Shown here: one piece after another, positions 8,536 through 15,920 of the stretch
Layout of the letters: each line of letters opens with the position of its first letter
Numbering within the stretch: the first letter of the stretch is position 1
DNA from: Nisaea sediminum
Lineage (GTDB): Bacteria; Pseudomonadota; Alphaproteobacteria; Thalassobaculales; Thalassobaculaceae
Assembly: GCF_014904705.1 (NCBI RefSeq)
Contig: NZ_JACZCQ010000006.1
Location: 62,001-126,000 of the forward strand
DNA length: 64,000 nt
Reading direction: 5' to 3'
Notes under the pieces: model-generated
Databases searched by the model: none
What the model was told of the DNA's origin: nothing
Seen by the model: only the letters and a program-made list of their open reading frames with translations
Program-made: the position numbers and the translations under genes

Positions 8536-9657
8536 ATGCGCGCCCTGCTCATCATCCTCCGGCTCGGGATCAAGGAGATCTACAGCCTCGCCCGCGACCC
8601 GGTCCTGATGGGGCTGATCGTCTACACCTTCAGCATCAGCGTCTACACAGTCGCGGACGGGGTGGAGACGGAGCTTCGCGACGCCGCGGTCGCCATCGTC
8701 GACGAGGACGATTCCGCGCTCTCCCACCGGCTGCGCGGCGCTTTCCTGCCGCCCTATTTCAAACCGCCTGCGATCATCGGCATCAACGAGGTCGACCGGG
8801 CGCTCGACAAGGGGCTCTACACCTTCGTGGTCGACATCCCGGCGGACCTGGAGGCCGACATCCAGCGCGGGCGGGAGCCGGTCATCCAGCTCAGCGTCGA
8901 TGCGACGGCGATGTCCATCGCGGGCAACGGCGCCGGATATATTTCGGAAATCCTGACAAACGAGATAGCCAAATTCGTGAGCCGGGCGGAACCGGACACG
9001 GAGCCTCCGGCGCTCCTCAAGGTCCGGGTGAAATACAATCCCAACCTGGAGGCCGTGCGCTTCAACGCGGTGATGGAGGTGATCAACAACATCGTCGTCA
9101 TGGCCATCATCCTGACCGGAGCCGCGGTGATCAGGGAGCGCGAGCACGGCACCATCGAACATCTGCTGGTGATGCCGGTCAGCGCCGTCGAGATCATGAT
9201 CTCGAAGATCTGGGCGAACGGCCTGGTGATCCTCGCGGCGGTCCTGCTCTCGCTCGAATTCGTGGTCCGGCGCGGGCTCGGCGTGCCGCTTTACGGCTCG
9301 ATCGAGCTGTTCGCAGCCGGGGCCTGCATCTTCCTCTTCTGCGTCACTGCGCTCGGCATCATGCTGGCGACCTTCACCCATTCGATGCCGCAATTCGCTT
9401 TGCTCTGCATCCCGGTCTTCGTCGTGATCAACCTGCTCTCCGGCGGACATACGCCGCTCGAGAGCATGCCGGAGATCCTGCAGACGGTGATGCAGGTCTC
9501 CCCGTCGACGCACTTCATCCGCTTCTCGCAGGCGGTGATCTACCGCGACGCGACGCTCGGGATCGTCTGGCCGGAGCTCGCGATCATGCTCTTGATCGGC
9601 TGCGTGTTTTTCGCGTTCGCTTTCGTTCGGTTCCGAGCCTCGATGGCGGCGCGCTAG
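8536..9657 (+). CDS. yhhJ: ABC-2 type permease (YhhJ-like)
   Basis: The 373 residues match E. coli YhhJ (about 374). The N-terminal membrane segment includes GLIVYTFSISVYTVA. A periplasmic domain of about 150 residues follows, then five membrane segments with the conserved ABC2 sequence NNIVVMAIILTGAAVIREREHGTIEHLL (residues about 178-205). It lies 5 bases after the fusion ABC protein and presumably pairs with that protein's own permease half to form the export channel, with the HlyD adaptor bridging to a TolC-like channel encoded elsewhere. Confidence 0.9.
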   Translation: MRALLIILRLGIKEIYSLARDPVLMGLIVYTFSISVYTVADGVETELRDAAVAIVDEDDSALSHRLRGAFLPPYFKPPAIIGINEVDRALDKGLYTFVVDIPADLEADIQRGREPVIQLSVDATAMSIAGNGAGYISEILTNEIAKFVSRAEPDTEPPALLKVRVKYNPNLEAVRFNAVMEVINNIVVMAIILTGAAVIREREHGTIEHLLVMPVSAVEIMISKIWANGLVILAAVLLSLEFVVRRGLGVPLYGSIELFAAGACIFLFCVTALGIMLATFTHSMPQFALLCIPVFVVINLLSGGHTPLESMPEILQTVMQVSPSTHFIRFSQAVIYRDATLGIVWPELAIMLLIGCVFFAFAFVRFRASMAAR

Positions 9658-9669
9658 AACGGGCGGGGA

Positions 9670-10530
9670 TTACTCCCCGGCCTCGCGCATGGCGGCGCTG
9701 TAGAGGTTCGGCCCAGCAAACTCGCGGTCATGGGTCAGAGACGGCACCTTGCCGCGCGCCTCGTCCACCAGGGCGAGATCTATCTCGGCGGTGATCACGC
9801 CCGGCTCCTCGCCGGCATCCGCCAGCACCTCGCCCCACGGGGCGACAATGACCGAATGGCCGTAAGTCTGGCGGCCGCCCGCATGGGTGCCGCACTGCGC
9901 GGCGGAGATCACAAAACAACCGTTCTCTATCGCCCGGGCGCGCTGCAACACATGCCAGTGCGCCTCGCCCGTCACCTTGGTGAAAGCGGCCGGCGCGAAC
10001 AGCACCTTGGCGCCCGCCTTGGCGAGTGAACGATAGAGATAGGGGAAGCGGATGTCGTAGCAGATCGTCAGCCCGAAGGTGCCCCACGGCGTCTCCGCCA
10101 GCACACCTTCCTCGCCGGGCTTGTAGGACGCCGACTCCCGGTAGGTCTGACCGTCGCCGACCTGCACGTCGAACATGTGGATCTTGGTGTAACGCGCCGC
10201 GATCGAGCCGTCCGGCGCGATCAGGAAGCTGCGGTTCGCCAGCCGCTCGTCGTCCGTCAGCTTGACCGAGAGGGAGCCTGCATGGAGCCAGATGCCGAGC
10301 TCGGCGGCAAGGCCGCGGAAGGCGGTGAGCACCTCGTGCTCCTCCTCCACCTTGGCCTTGGCGCGGGCGGCCGGCTTGTCCGGCTCGAACATGCCGACGA
10401 TTTCCGGCGTGGTGATGAAATCGGCGCCCCGCGCCTTCGCCTCGCGGATCATCGGCGAGACCTCGGCGATGTTCACGGCCGGGTCCGGCTTCGAATTGGT
10501 CTGCACGCAGGCAACGGTGAATTTGCTCAT
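9670..10530 (-). CDS. Nitrilase-superfamily amidohydrolase (Nit2 / deaminated glutathione amidase type)
   Basis: Carbon-nitrogen hydrolase of 286 residues with the catalytic triad visible: Glu in TTPEIVGMF, Lys in ARYTKIHMFDV and Cys in LTICYDIRFPYLYR. The motif DIRFPELYR-like around the cysteine and the length fit the Nit1/Nit2 branch, which removes the amide of deaminated glutathione or omega-amides of alpha-keto acids. The grxC gene lies 23 bases upstream on the same strand, so a link with glutathione metabolism is plausible (inference). The exact substrate cannot be read from sequence. Confidence 0.88.
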   Translation of the reverse strand: MSKFTVACVQTNSKPDPAVNIAEVSPMIREAKARGADFITTPEIVGMFEPDKPAARAKAKVEEEHEVLTAFRGLAAELGIWLHAGSLSVKLTDDERLANRSFLIAPDGSIAARYTKIHMFDVQVGDGQTYRESASYKPGEEGVLAETPWGTFGLTICYDIRFPYLYRSLAKAGAKVLFAPAAFTKVTGEAHWHVLQRARAIENGCFVISAAQCGTHAGGRQTYGHSVIVAPWGEVLADAGEEPGVITAEIDLALVDEARGKVPSLTHDREFAGPNLYSAAMREAGE

Positions 10531-10553
10531 CTGACGGATCCCCGGTCGGCGTT

Positions 10554-10820
10554 TCAGGAGGCTTGTGCGGCCAGCATTTCGTCGAGCTTACCACTTGCCT
10601 CAAGCGCCGCCAAATCATCCGAGCCGCCGATGCCGACGCCGTCGATGAAGATCTGCGGCACGGTGTAGCGTCCGTCGGCGCGCTCTTCCATCGCCGCCCG
10701 CTTCGAGCTGCTCATGGTGACGTCGATCTCGGTGTAGGCGACGCTTTTGCTGTCGAGCAGCTTCTTTGCTCGCACGCAGAAGGGGCAGAACATGGTTGTG
10801 TAGATTTCGACCTCGGCCAT
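10554..10820 (-). CDS. grxC: Glutaredoxin 3
   Basis: Small cytosolic thiol-disulfide reductase using glutathione. The start at 10820 gives MAEVEIYTTMFCPFCVRAKK, with the CPFC dithiol active site at residues 12-15. Also visible are the TVPQIFI cis-proline loop and the GGSDDLAALEASGKL glutathione-binding end. The 88 residues match the family; a longer reading to 10904 adds a non-conserved leader and is rejected. Probably transcribed with comF upstream and the nitrilase-family gene downstream. Confidence 0.95.
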   Translation of the reverse strand: MAEVEIYTTMFCPFCVRAKKLLDSKSVAYTEIDVTMSSSKRAAMEERADGRYTVPQIFIDGVGIGGSDDLAALEASGKLDEMLAAQAS

Positions 10821-10912
10821 GGAGGCAACTCTCCCTCGATGCTGTATTGCCCATAGATGGTGCGCGACCGCCGCAAATCCAGCATGGCGCCGGAGCGGAT
10901 GCAAGCCCCCGA

Positions 10913-11653
10913 CTAGAGCACGCGCGCGAGTGTGAGCAGATCGATCTGCGCTGCCCCCGCCTTGCGGCAGGCCCGGATGCAGGCCTCCGCCGTCGCGCCG
11001 GAGGTCCAGACATCGTCGACCAGAAGCAGATGCCGTCCTTTCAGGCGCTCCCGGCGGTCGGCCCTCACCTGGAAAGCGCCCCGGACATTATCGCGCCGCG
11101 CGGTCTTTCCGAGACCTCCCTGGCTGGGGGTCCGGCGCGCGCGCTCCAGCGAGAGCGGGTCCCACGAAAGTCCGGTCGCCCGTGCCAGATCAGAGGCGAT
11201 CAGAGCCGACTGGTTGAAGCGCCGCCGCACCCGCCGCCAGAGATGCAACGGCACGGGCAGGATCAGCGGCTCAGAGGCAAACAGCTCCTCCCCCGACTGC
11301 ACCATCCAGCGGGCGAACAGCCTTGTCAGGCTCTCGTCGCCGCCATGCTTAAAGCGGAGGATCATCTCCCGACTGGCATCGTCATAGGCGAGCGCCGCCC
11401 GCGCGCGGCCGTAAAGCGGCGGTTCTGCGATGCAGGTGCCGCAGAGCGCATCACCGCCGATATCGAATTCGAACGGACGGCCGCAACAAGCGCACCAGGG
11501 CGGGCCGAGAAAAGTCAGGGCCGTCCAGCAGGATGCGCAGAGCGCGTCGTCCGCCACCACCAGCGCGCCGCATTTCTTGCAGCGCGGCGGCAGGACGAGA
11601 TCGAACAGCCGTCGTCCGCTCTCAAGGGCGAATGTTCCGAGTCCGCCGATCAC
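10913..11653 (-). CDS. comF: ComF family phosphoribosyltransferase-like protein
   Basis: The N-terminal zinc-ribbon has four Cys pairs (CKKC, CASC, CACC, CGTC), followed by a type I phosphoribosyltransferase fold with the PRPP loop LLLVDDVWTSGATAEAC. ComF homologues are required for DNA uptake in competent bacteria, though the biochemical role is unsettled and many non-competent species have one. I chose a GTG at 11653 (246 residues), which is preceded by an AGGAGG about 13 bases away. A TTG at 11710 would add a basic non-conserved leader and overlap the divergent promoter of the methyltransferase. Either way the domain content is unaffected. Confidence 0.88.
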   Translation of the reverse strand: MIGGLGTFALESGRRLFDLVLPPRCKKCGALVVADDALCASCWTALTFLGPPWCACCGRPFEFDIGGDALCGTCIAEPPLYGRARAALAYDDASREMILRFKHGGDESLTRLFARWMVQSGEELFASEPLILPVPLHLWRRVRRRFNQSALIASDLARATGLSWDPLSLERARRTPSQGGLGKTARRDNVRGAFQVRADRRERLKGRHLLLVDDVWTSGATAEACIRACRKAGAAQIDLLTLARVL

Positions 11654-11744
11654 GCCGCCGCCGCGCCTCCTCCGGTCAGGCCAGGTTCCAAGCCCCTGGC
11701 CCCGGGACAATGGAACGGATTGGCGCTTTTCCCGGAACCGCGCG

Positions 11745-12689
11745 ATGGCCTATACCAGCGCCATGATGGATCAGATGCTCGTCTTCGATCGCAAGCAGGT
11801 CCGGCGCAACCGTGACCGTGCCGCCCCGGGCTATGCCGCGCACGATTTCCTGAAGCGGGAAATCCGGGAGCGCGTCCTCGACCGGATGGGCGACATCCAG
11901 CGGCGGTTTCCGCGCCTGCTCGATCTCGGCAGCCACGGCGGATTGCCGCGGCGGGAGCTGGACCCGAAACTCGGCGTCGAGTGGATCGTCAGCCTCGATC
12001 CGTCAGAACGTTTCGCCGGGACCGCGGCATCCACCGGGCCGTCCGTCGCCGCCGAGGAAGAGCTGCTGCCCTTCGCGCCTGCAAGCTTCGACGCCATCGT
12101 CAGCACGCTCTCGCTGCATTGGGTGAACGATCTGCCGGGCGCCCTCGTGCAGGCGCGACAATGCCTGAAGCCGGACGGCCTCTTTCTCGGCGCCATGCTC
12201 GGCGGGGAGACCCTGCACGAACTCCGGGCGGCGCTCACCGCAGCCGAGACCGAAGTCCTCGGCGGCGCCGGACCGCGCGTCTCCCCCTTCGCCGAGCTGC
12301 AGGACGCCGCGGGTCTGATGCAGCGGGCGGGATTCGCCCTGCCCGTCGTCGACAGCGACCTGCTGACAGTTACCTACGAGAATGTCTTCCTGCTGATGCA
12401 CGAACTCCGCGGCATGGGCGAGGGCAATGCCATCGCTGCCCGGCGCAAGGGCATGACGCCGAAATCCGTCTTCCTGCGCGCGGCGGAGATCTATCACGAC
12501 CGCCACGCGGGTCCGGACGGCCGCATTCCCGCGAGCTTCCAGATCCTCTACCTGACCGGCTGGGCGCCGCACGCCTCGCAGCAGAAACCGCTCCGGCCGG
12601 GGAGCGCGGCACACAGGCTTGCAGACGCGCTCGGAGCCACGGAATTGCCGGCGGGCGATCCCGCCGCCCCCGGACGCAAACCGCACTAG
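11745..12689 (+). CDS. SAM-dependent methyltransferase-fold protein (NDUFAF5/BioC-like)
   Basis: Class I methyltransferase fold with a weak motif I (LLDLGSHGG), an acidic loop after strand two (IVSLDPSERF) and the strand-4 segment FDAIVSTLSLHWVNDLPGAL, which is characteristic of the BioC/NDUFAF5 branch. The N-terminus MLVFDRKQVRRNRDRAA resembles the mitochondrial complex I assembly factor NDUFAF5 and its alphaproteobacterial orthologues, which act on the NuoB/PSST region. That function is inferred from resemblance. The start at 11745 has GGAA 8 bases upstream; ATGs at 11763 and 11766 are also possible. Its 3' end overlaps the convergent carbonic anhydrase by 4 bases. Confidence 0.82.
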   Translation: MAYTSAMMDQMLVFDRKQVRRNRDRAAPGYAAHDFLKREIRERVLDRMGDIQRRFPRLLDLGSHGGLPRRELDPKLGVEWIVSLDPSERFAGTAASTGPSVAAEEELLPFAPASFDAIVSTLSLHWVNDLPGALVQARQCLKPDGLFLGAMLGGETLHELRAALTAAETEVLGGAGPRVSPFAELQDAAGLMQRAGFALPVVDSDLLTVTYENVFLLMHELRGMGEGNAIAARRKGMTPKSVFLRAAEIYHDRHAGPDGRIPASFQILYLTGWAPHASQQKPLRPGSAAHRLADALGATELPAGDPAAPGRKPH

Positions 12690-13336
12690 AAGCCGATTTC
12701 GGTTCCCGGCAGCGCAACCCGGCGCGAGATCAGCCCCTCCGGACCGCTGATGGTGCAGTCGAGATCACGGATCCGGCCATCCTCGAGACCGTAGGCCCAA
12801 CCATGCAGCTGGAGGGACTTGCCGGTCTTCCAGGTCGTCTGCACGATCGGGGTCCGCCCCAGGGTCTGCACCTGCGAGCGGACATTCAGCTCGCAGAGTT
12901 TCTTGTGCCGCGCCTCGGGGTCGGTAAGTTCGTCGAGTTCGTGCCCGTAACGTTCGGCGACATCGCGGATCGGCTGCAGCCAGTGGTCGACGATACCGTG
13001 CTCCTCGCCGTCGACAGCGGCATGCACACCGCCGCAGCCATAATGGCCGCAGACGATCACATGCTTCACGCCGAGAACCTCGATGGCGAATTCGAGCACC
13101 GACAGCATGTTCAGGTCGCCCGGATGGACCAGATTCGCGACATTGCGATGCACGAAGACCTCACCCGGCTCGAGCCCGGTGATCACGTTCGCCGGCACCC
13201 GGCTGTCGGAGCAGCCGATCCAGAGAAACTCCGGTGACTGCAGTCCCGACAGCTTGTCGAAATAGGCGGGATCCTCGCGCAACTTGCCTTCCGCCCACGC
13301 CACATTGTGCTGCAGAAGACTCGATAGATCGCGCAT
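12686..13336 (-). CDS. Beta-class carbonic anhydrase
   Basis: Zinc enzyme interconverting CO2 and bicarbonate. The zinc ligands are clear: Cys and Asp in IGCSDSRVPAN (residues about 41-51) and His/Cys in VCGHYGCGGVHAAV. The length is 216 residues and the N-terminus MRDLSSLLQHNVAWAE matches the Can/Cah beta family. The fatty-acid carboxylation gene accA is 8 kb away and no direct operon link is visible. The 3' end overlaps the convergent methyltransferase by 4 bases. Confidence 0.94.
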   Translation of the reverse strand: MRDLSSLLQHNVAWAEGKLREDPAYFDKLSGLQSPEFLWIGCSDSRVPANVITGLEPGEVFVHRNVANLVHPGDLNMLSVLEFAIEVLGVKHVIVCGHYGCGGVHAAVDGEEHGIVDHWLQPIRDVAERYGHELDELTDPEARHKKLCELNVRSQVQTLGRTPIVQTTWKTGKSLQLHGWAYGLEDGRIRDLDCTISGPEGLISRRVALPGTEIGF

Positions 13337-13415
13337 CGTTTACCCTCCAATCCGTTCGGCTCCGGATCGGATGGGTATAGGAGCTTACCGCATAAACCGA
13401 AAGAAAAAGCGCCGC

Positions 13416-14249
13416 CTAGCGGGCCAGTCCAGCTTTCGTCAGAAACTCAGCCGCCTCGAAGATACGGCTGTGGTCGCGGATCTCGATGATCAGCCGCGGG
13501 TTCGAGCTCAAGGCCGAAAGCGCGCGGAACACCGATGGCCAGCGCACCGTTCCCTCGCCAGGCACCCAGTGGCGGTCGGCATACCCGTCCGCATCCTGCA
13601 GATGCACGTGCTCCAGCATGTTTCCGGCGGCAACGACATAGTAATCGACCGGCGGCGCACCGGTGGATCCATGCGCATAATGCGCGTGACCGGTGTCGAT
13701 CGAGACCCGTACCCGCTCGCTGGCGAAGGACTCGGCAAGGCGGACGCGCCAGCGCGGATCGATATCCTCGATATTCTCGATCACCAAAGTCACGCCGACC
13801 TGCTCGGCGCGCGCCACCACGTCGTCGAGCGTGGCATGCACTTGCGAAAAGGCGTCTTCCAGATAGCCCGGCCTGTTGTCGAAATTATTGTAGTCCCAGG
13901 TCGTGAAGGGACTGTGCACCACCATCTGCGTGGCGCCGATCTCCTCGCAGGCATCGAGCGCCTGCATCATCCGCTTGCGGACGACCTGCCGCACGTCGGG
14001 GTCCACAGAGGCAATGCTGAAGCCCCAGAACGGGCCGTGGATACCGAGCCGCCCCTTATGCCCGTCGAGCTGTTTTCTGATCTCTGTCGCAAGCGGTTTC
14101 GAGTCGCCGTTCAGCACGTCCGCCTTGAAGAAATCCTGGAGCTCGAGATCACGCCGCCCCTCGATCAGCCAATCCCGATAGGTCTCCAGCATGCGGGCAG
14201 GCATGGCCGCTCCCAGCGTGGGCAAAGGCGTGGTTGATGTGGTCGTCAT
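13416..14249 (-). CDS. Xylose isomerase-like TIM-barrel protein (sugar phosphate isomerase/epimerase family)
   Basis: AP endonuclease 2/xylose isomerase-like fold of 277 residues. Metal-binding residues in the family order are visible: Glu in LVIENIED, Asp/His in SIDTGHAHYAHG, His in LEHVHLQDADG and the final Glu in LIIEIRD. These enzymes use a divalent metal to isomerise or epimerise sugars, but the substrate is not deducible. It is a lone gene between carbonic anhydrase and the HD-GYP regulator, separated from both by about 80-105 bases. Confidence 0.85.
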   Translation of the reverse strand: MTTTSTTPLPTLGAAMPARMLETYRDWLIEGRRDLELQDFFKADVLNGDSKPLATEIRKQLDGHKGRLGIHGPFWGFSIASVDPDVRQVVRKRMMQALDACEEIGATQMVVHSPFTTWDYNNFDNRPGYLEDAFSQVHATLDDVVARAEQVGVTLVIENIEDIDPRWRVRLAESFASERVRVSIDTGHAHYAHGSTGAPPVDYYVVAAGNMLEHVHLQDADGYADRHWVPGEGTVRWPSVFRALSALSSNPRLIIEIRDHSRIFEAAEFLTKAGLAR

Positions 14250-14354
14250 CGGCGGAACTCCGGTTGCAGGTCAGTCGGGAAATCGATGGACCCGAGTGTG
14301 CCGCCAGCGGCTTTTCCGGAACAAAGAAATTTTCGAGAAACTGTTCCGGACAGG

Positions 14355-15920
14355 CTAGTCCTTGTATTGGTCCCGAACGGCCGTGATCTCGCTCAGCTTC
14401 TCCATGAACAACTGGATCCCGCGCGGATCGAAGTGACGGCCGCTTTCCTGCTGCATGTGCTCGACGATCCGGTCCATCGGCCAGGCTTTCTTGTAGACAC
14501 GGTCGCTGCCCAGCGCATCGAAGACATCCGCGATCGCGGTGAGGCGCCCGAAGATATGGATCTCCTCGCCGGCCGTGCCGTGCGGATAACCCGTGCCGTC
14601 CCACTTCTCGTGATGCTCGAGCGCGATGATCGCCGCCGCCCTCAGGATCTTCCGGTTCGATCCGGCAAGCATGTTGTAGCCGAGCCGGGCATGGGATTTC
14701 ATCACCTCCCATTCCTCCGGATCGAGCTTGCCCGGCTTGTTGAGGATCGCATCGGGAATGCCGATTTTTCCGATATCGTGCAGCGGCGACGCCAGCTTCA
14801 CCAGCTCCACCTCCTCTGCGTCAAGCCCATAGGCCTCGGCGAGGATCCGGCTGATTTCGGCCACTCTTTTCACATGATTGCCGGTTTCTTGGGACCGGGT
14901 TTCCACCGCTTCGCCAAGCATGTAGACAATCTCGCGCTGGGTAGAGGCGACATCCTCGTGCAATTGCGCGTTCTCGAAAGCGATCGCGACATTCTGGATG
15001 AACATTTCCAGCAGATGACGGTCGACGGGATCGATCGCTCCGATGCCGGACATGTAAGTCAGGTTCGTCGCCCCGTTCCGGTCCTTGAAATAGCCGACAA
15101 AATCGCCGCCCTCGAAGGAACTCGCCTCTGCGGCGACCGCCTTGTCGAGGCGCGCAACCACCGGAGCCGGCAGGACCTCGCGGGCATCGTCGCTGCTCAG
15201 ATCGTTGAAAATACCGGTTCCCGCAAGAATCCGGAGTTTCTCGCCCGCAAGAGTGGCCGAGAGCCCACCCCGGGCCGCACCGTCCTGCAGGTAGACCGCA
15301 CTCGGGTCGAAATGCAGCAGCGCCGTGAGCTGCTCAAGCGTGCCTTTGGCGAACCTGTTCATGGATCTGAGTTCGAAGATGTTCGCCGAAGCCTTGATCA
15401 CCTGTTCCAGACCGTGGCGGTTCTGCTCGATGGTCACGATATCGCGGTAGGACCGAAGCGAGCTGCAGAGCAAGGTATAGAGCTTGGTTGCCGTAAGGTC
15501 CGTCTTTTCCTTGTAATCGTTGATATCGTAGTCGGCGATGACTTGCCGTTCCGGCGCCTGTCCCGGCTGCCCGGTCCGGAGCACGATGCGCGACTGCCAG
15601 TTCTTCAGCTCCTCGCGGATATAGCGGGCGACGTCCAGACCGGCATGCTCGCTCTCCATCACCACATCCAGGATGATGAGGGCGGCATCGAGATGATCCG
15701 CCAGAACCTCGCACGCCTCCGCGCCCGAATAGCAGCTGATGAAACTGAGGCCTCGGCCGGCGAACTCGAAGTCTGCCAGGGTCAGCTTGGTGACATCGTG
15801 AATTCCCGGATCGTCGTCGACGATCACGACCTTCCATTTGGGCTTCGGAGCGCCGTCGCGCGAAGGCTCGATCTGACCTTCGTCCTCTTCCGCGAACATC
15901 AGCTCATCATTCTCACTCAT
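14355..15920 (-). CDS. Response regulator with DUF3369 and HD-GYP domains
   Basis: A 521-residue signalling protein. The receiver domain (about 30-155) has the acidic pocket IVDDDPG, phospho-acceptor Asp85 in LIILDVVM, and a late Lys in YKEKTDL. A DUF3369 domain (about 175-325) follows. The C-terminal HD-GYP domain (about 330-515) has HDIGKIGIPD and HHEKWDGTGYP, the residues of cyclic-di-GMP phosphodiesterases; DUF3369-HD-GYP proteins may instead cleave other cyclic dinucleotides. Its start overlaps the kinase gene by 8 bases, so kinase and regulator are a cognate pair whose output is probably cyclic-dinucleotide breakdown. Confidence 0.93.
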   Translation of the reverse strand: MSENDELMFAEEDEGQIEPSRDGAPKPKWKVVIVDDDPGIHDVTKLTLADFEFAGRGLSFISCYSGAEACEVLADHLDAALIILDVVMESEHAGLDVARYIREELKNWQSRIVLRTGQPGQAPERQVIADYDINDYKEKTDLTATKLYTLLCSSLRSYRDIVTIEQNRHGLEQVIKASANIFELRSMNRFAKGTLEQLTALLHFDPSAVYLQDGAARGGLSATLAGEKLRILAGTGIFNDLSSDDAREVLPAPVVARLDKAVAAEASSFEGGDFVGYFKDRNGATNLTYMSGIGAIDPVDRHLLEMFIQNVAIAFENAQLHEDVASTQREIVYMLGEAVETRSQETGNHVKRVAEISRILAEAYGLDAEEVELVKLASPLHDIGKIGIPDAILNKPGKLDPEEWEVMKSHARLGYNMLAGSNRKILRAAAIIALEHHEKWDGTGYPHGTAGEEIHIFGRLTAIADVFDALGSDRVYKKAWPMDRIVEHMQQESGRHFDPRGIQLFMEKLSEITAVRDQYKD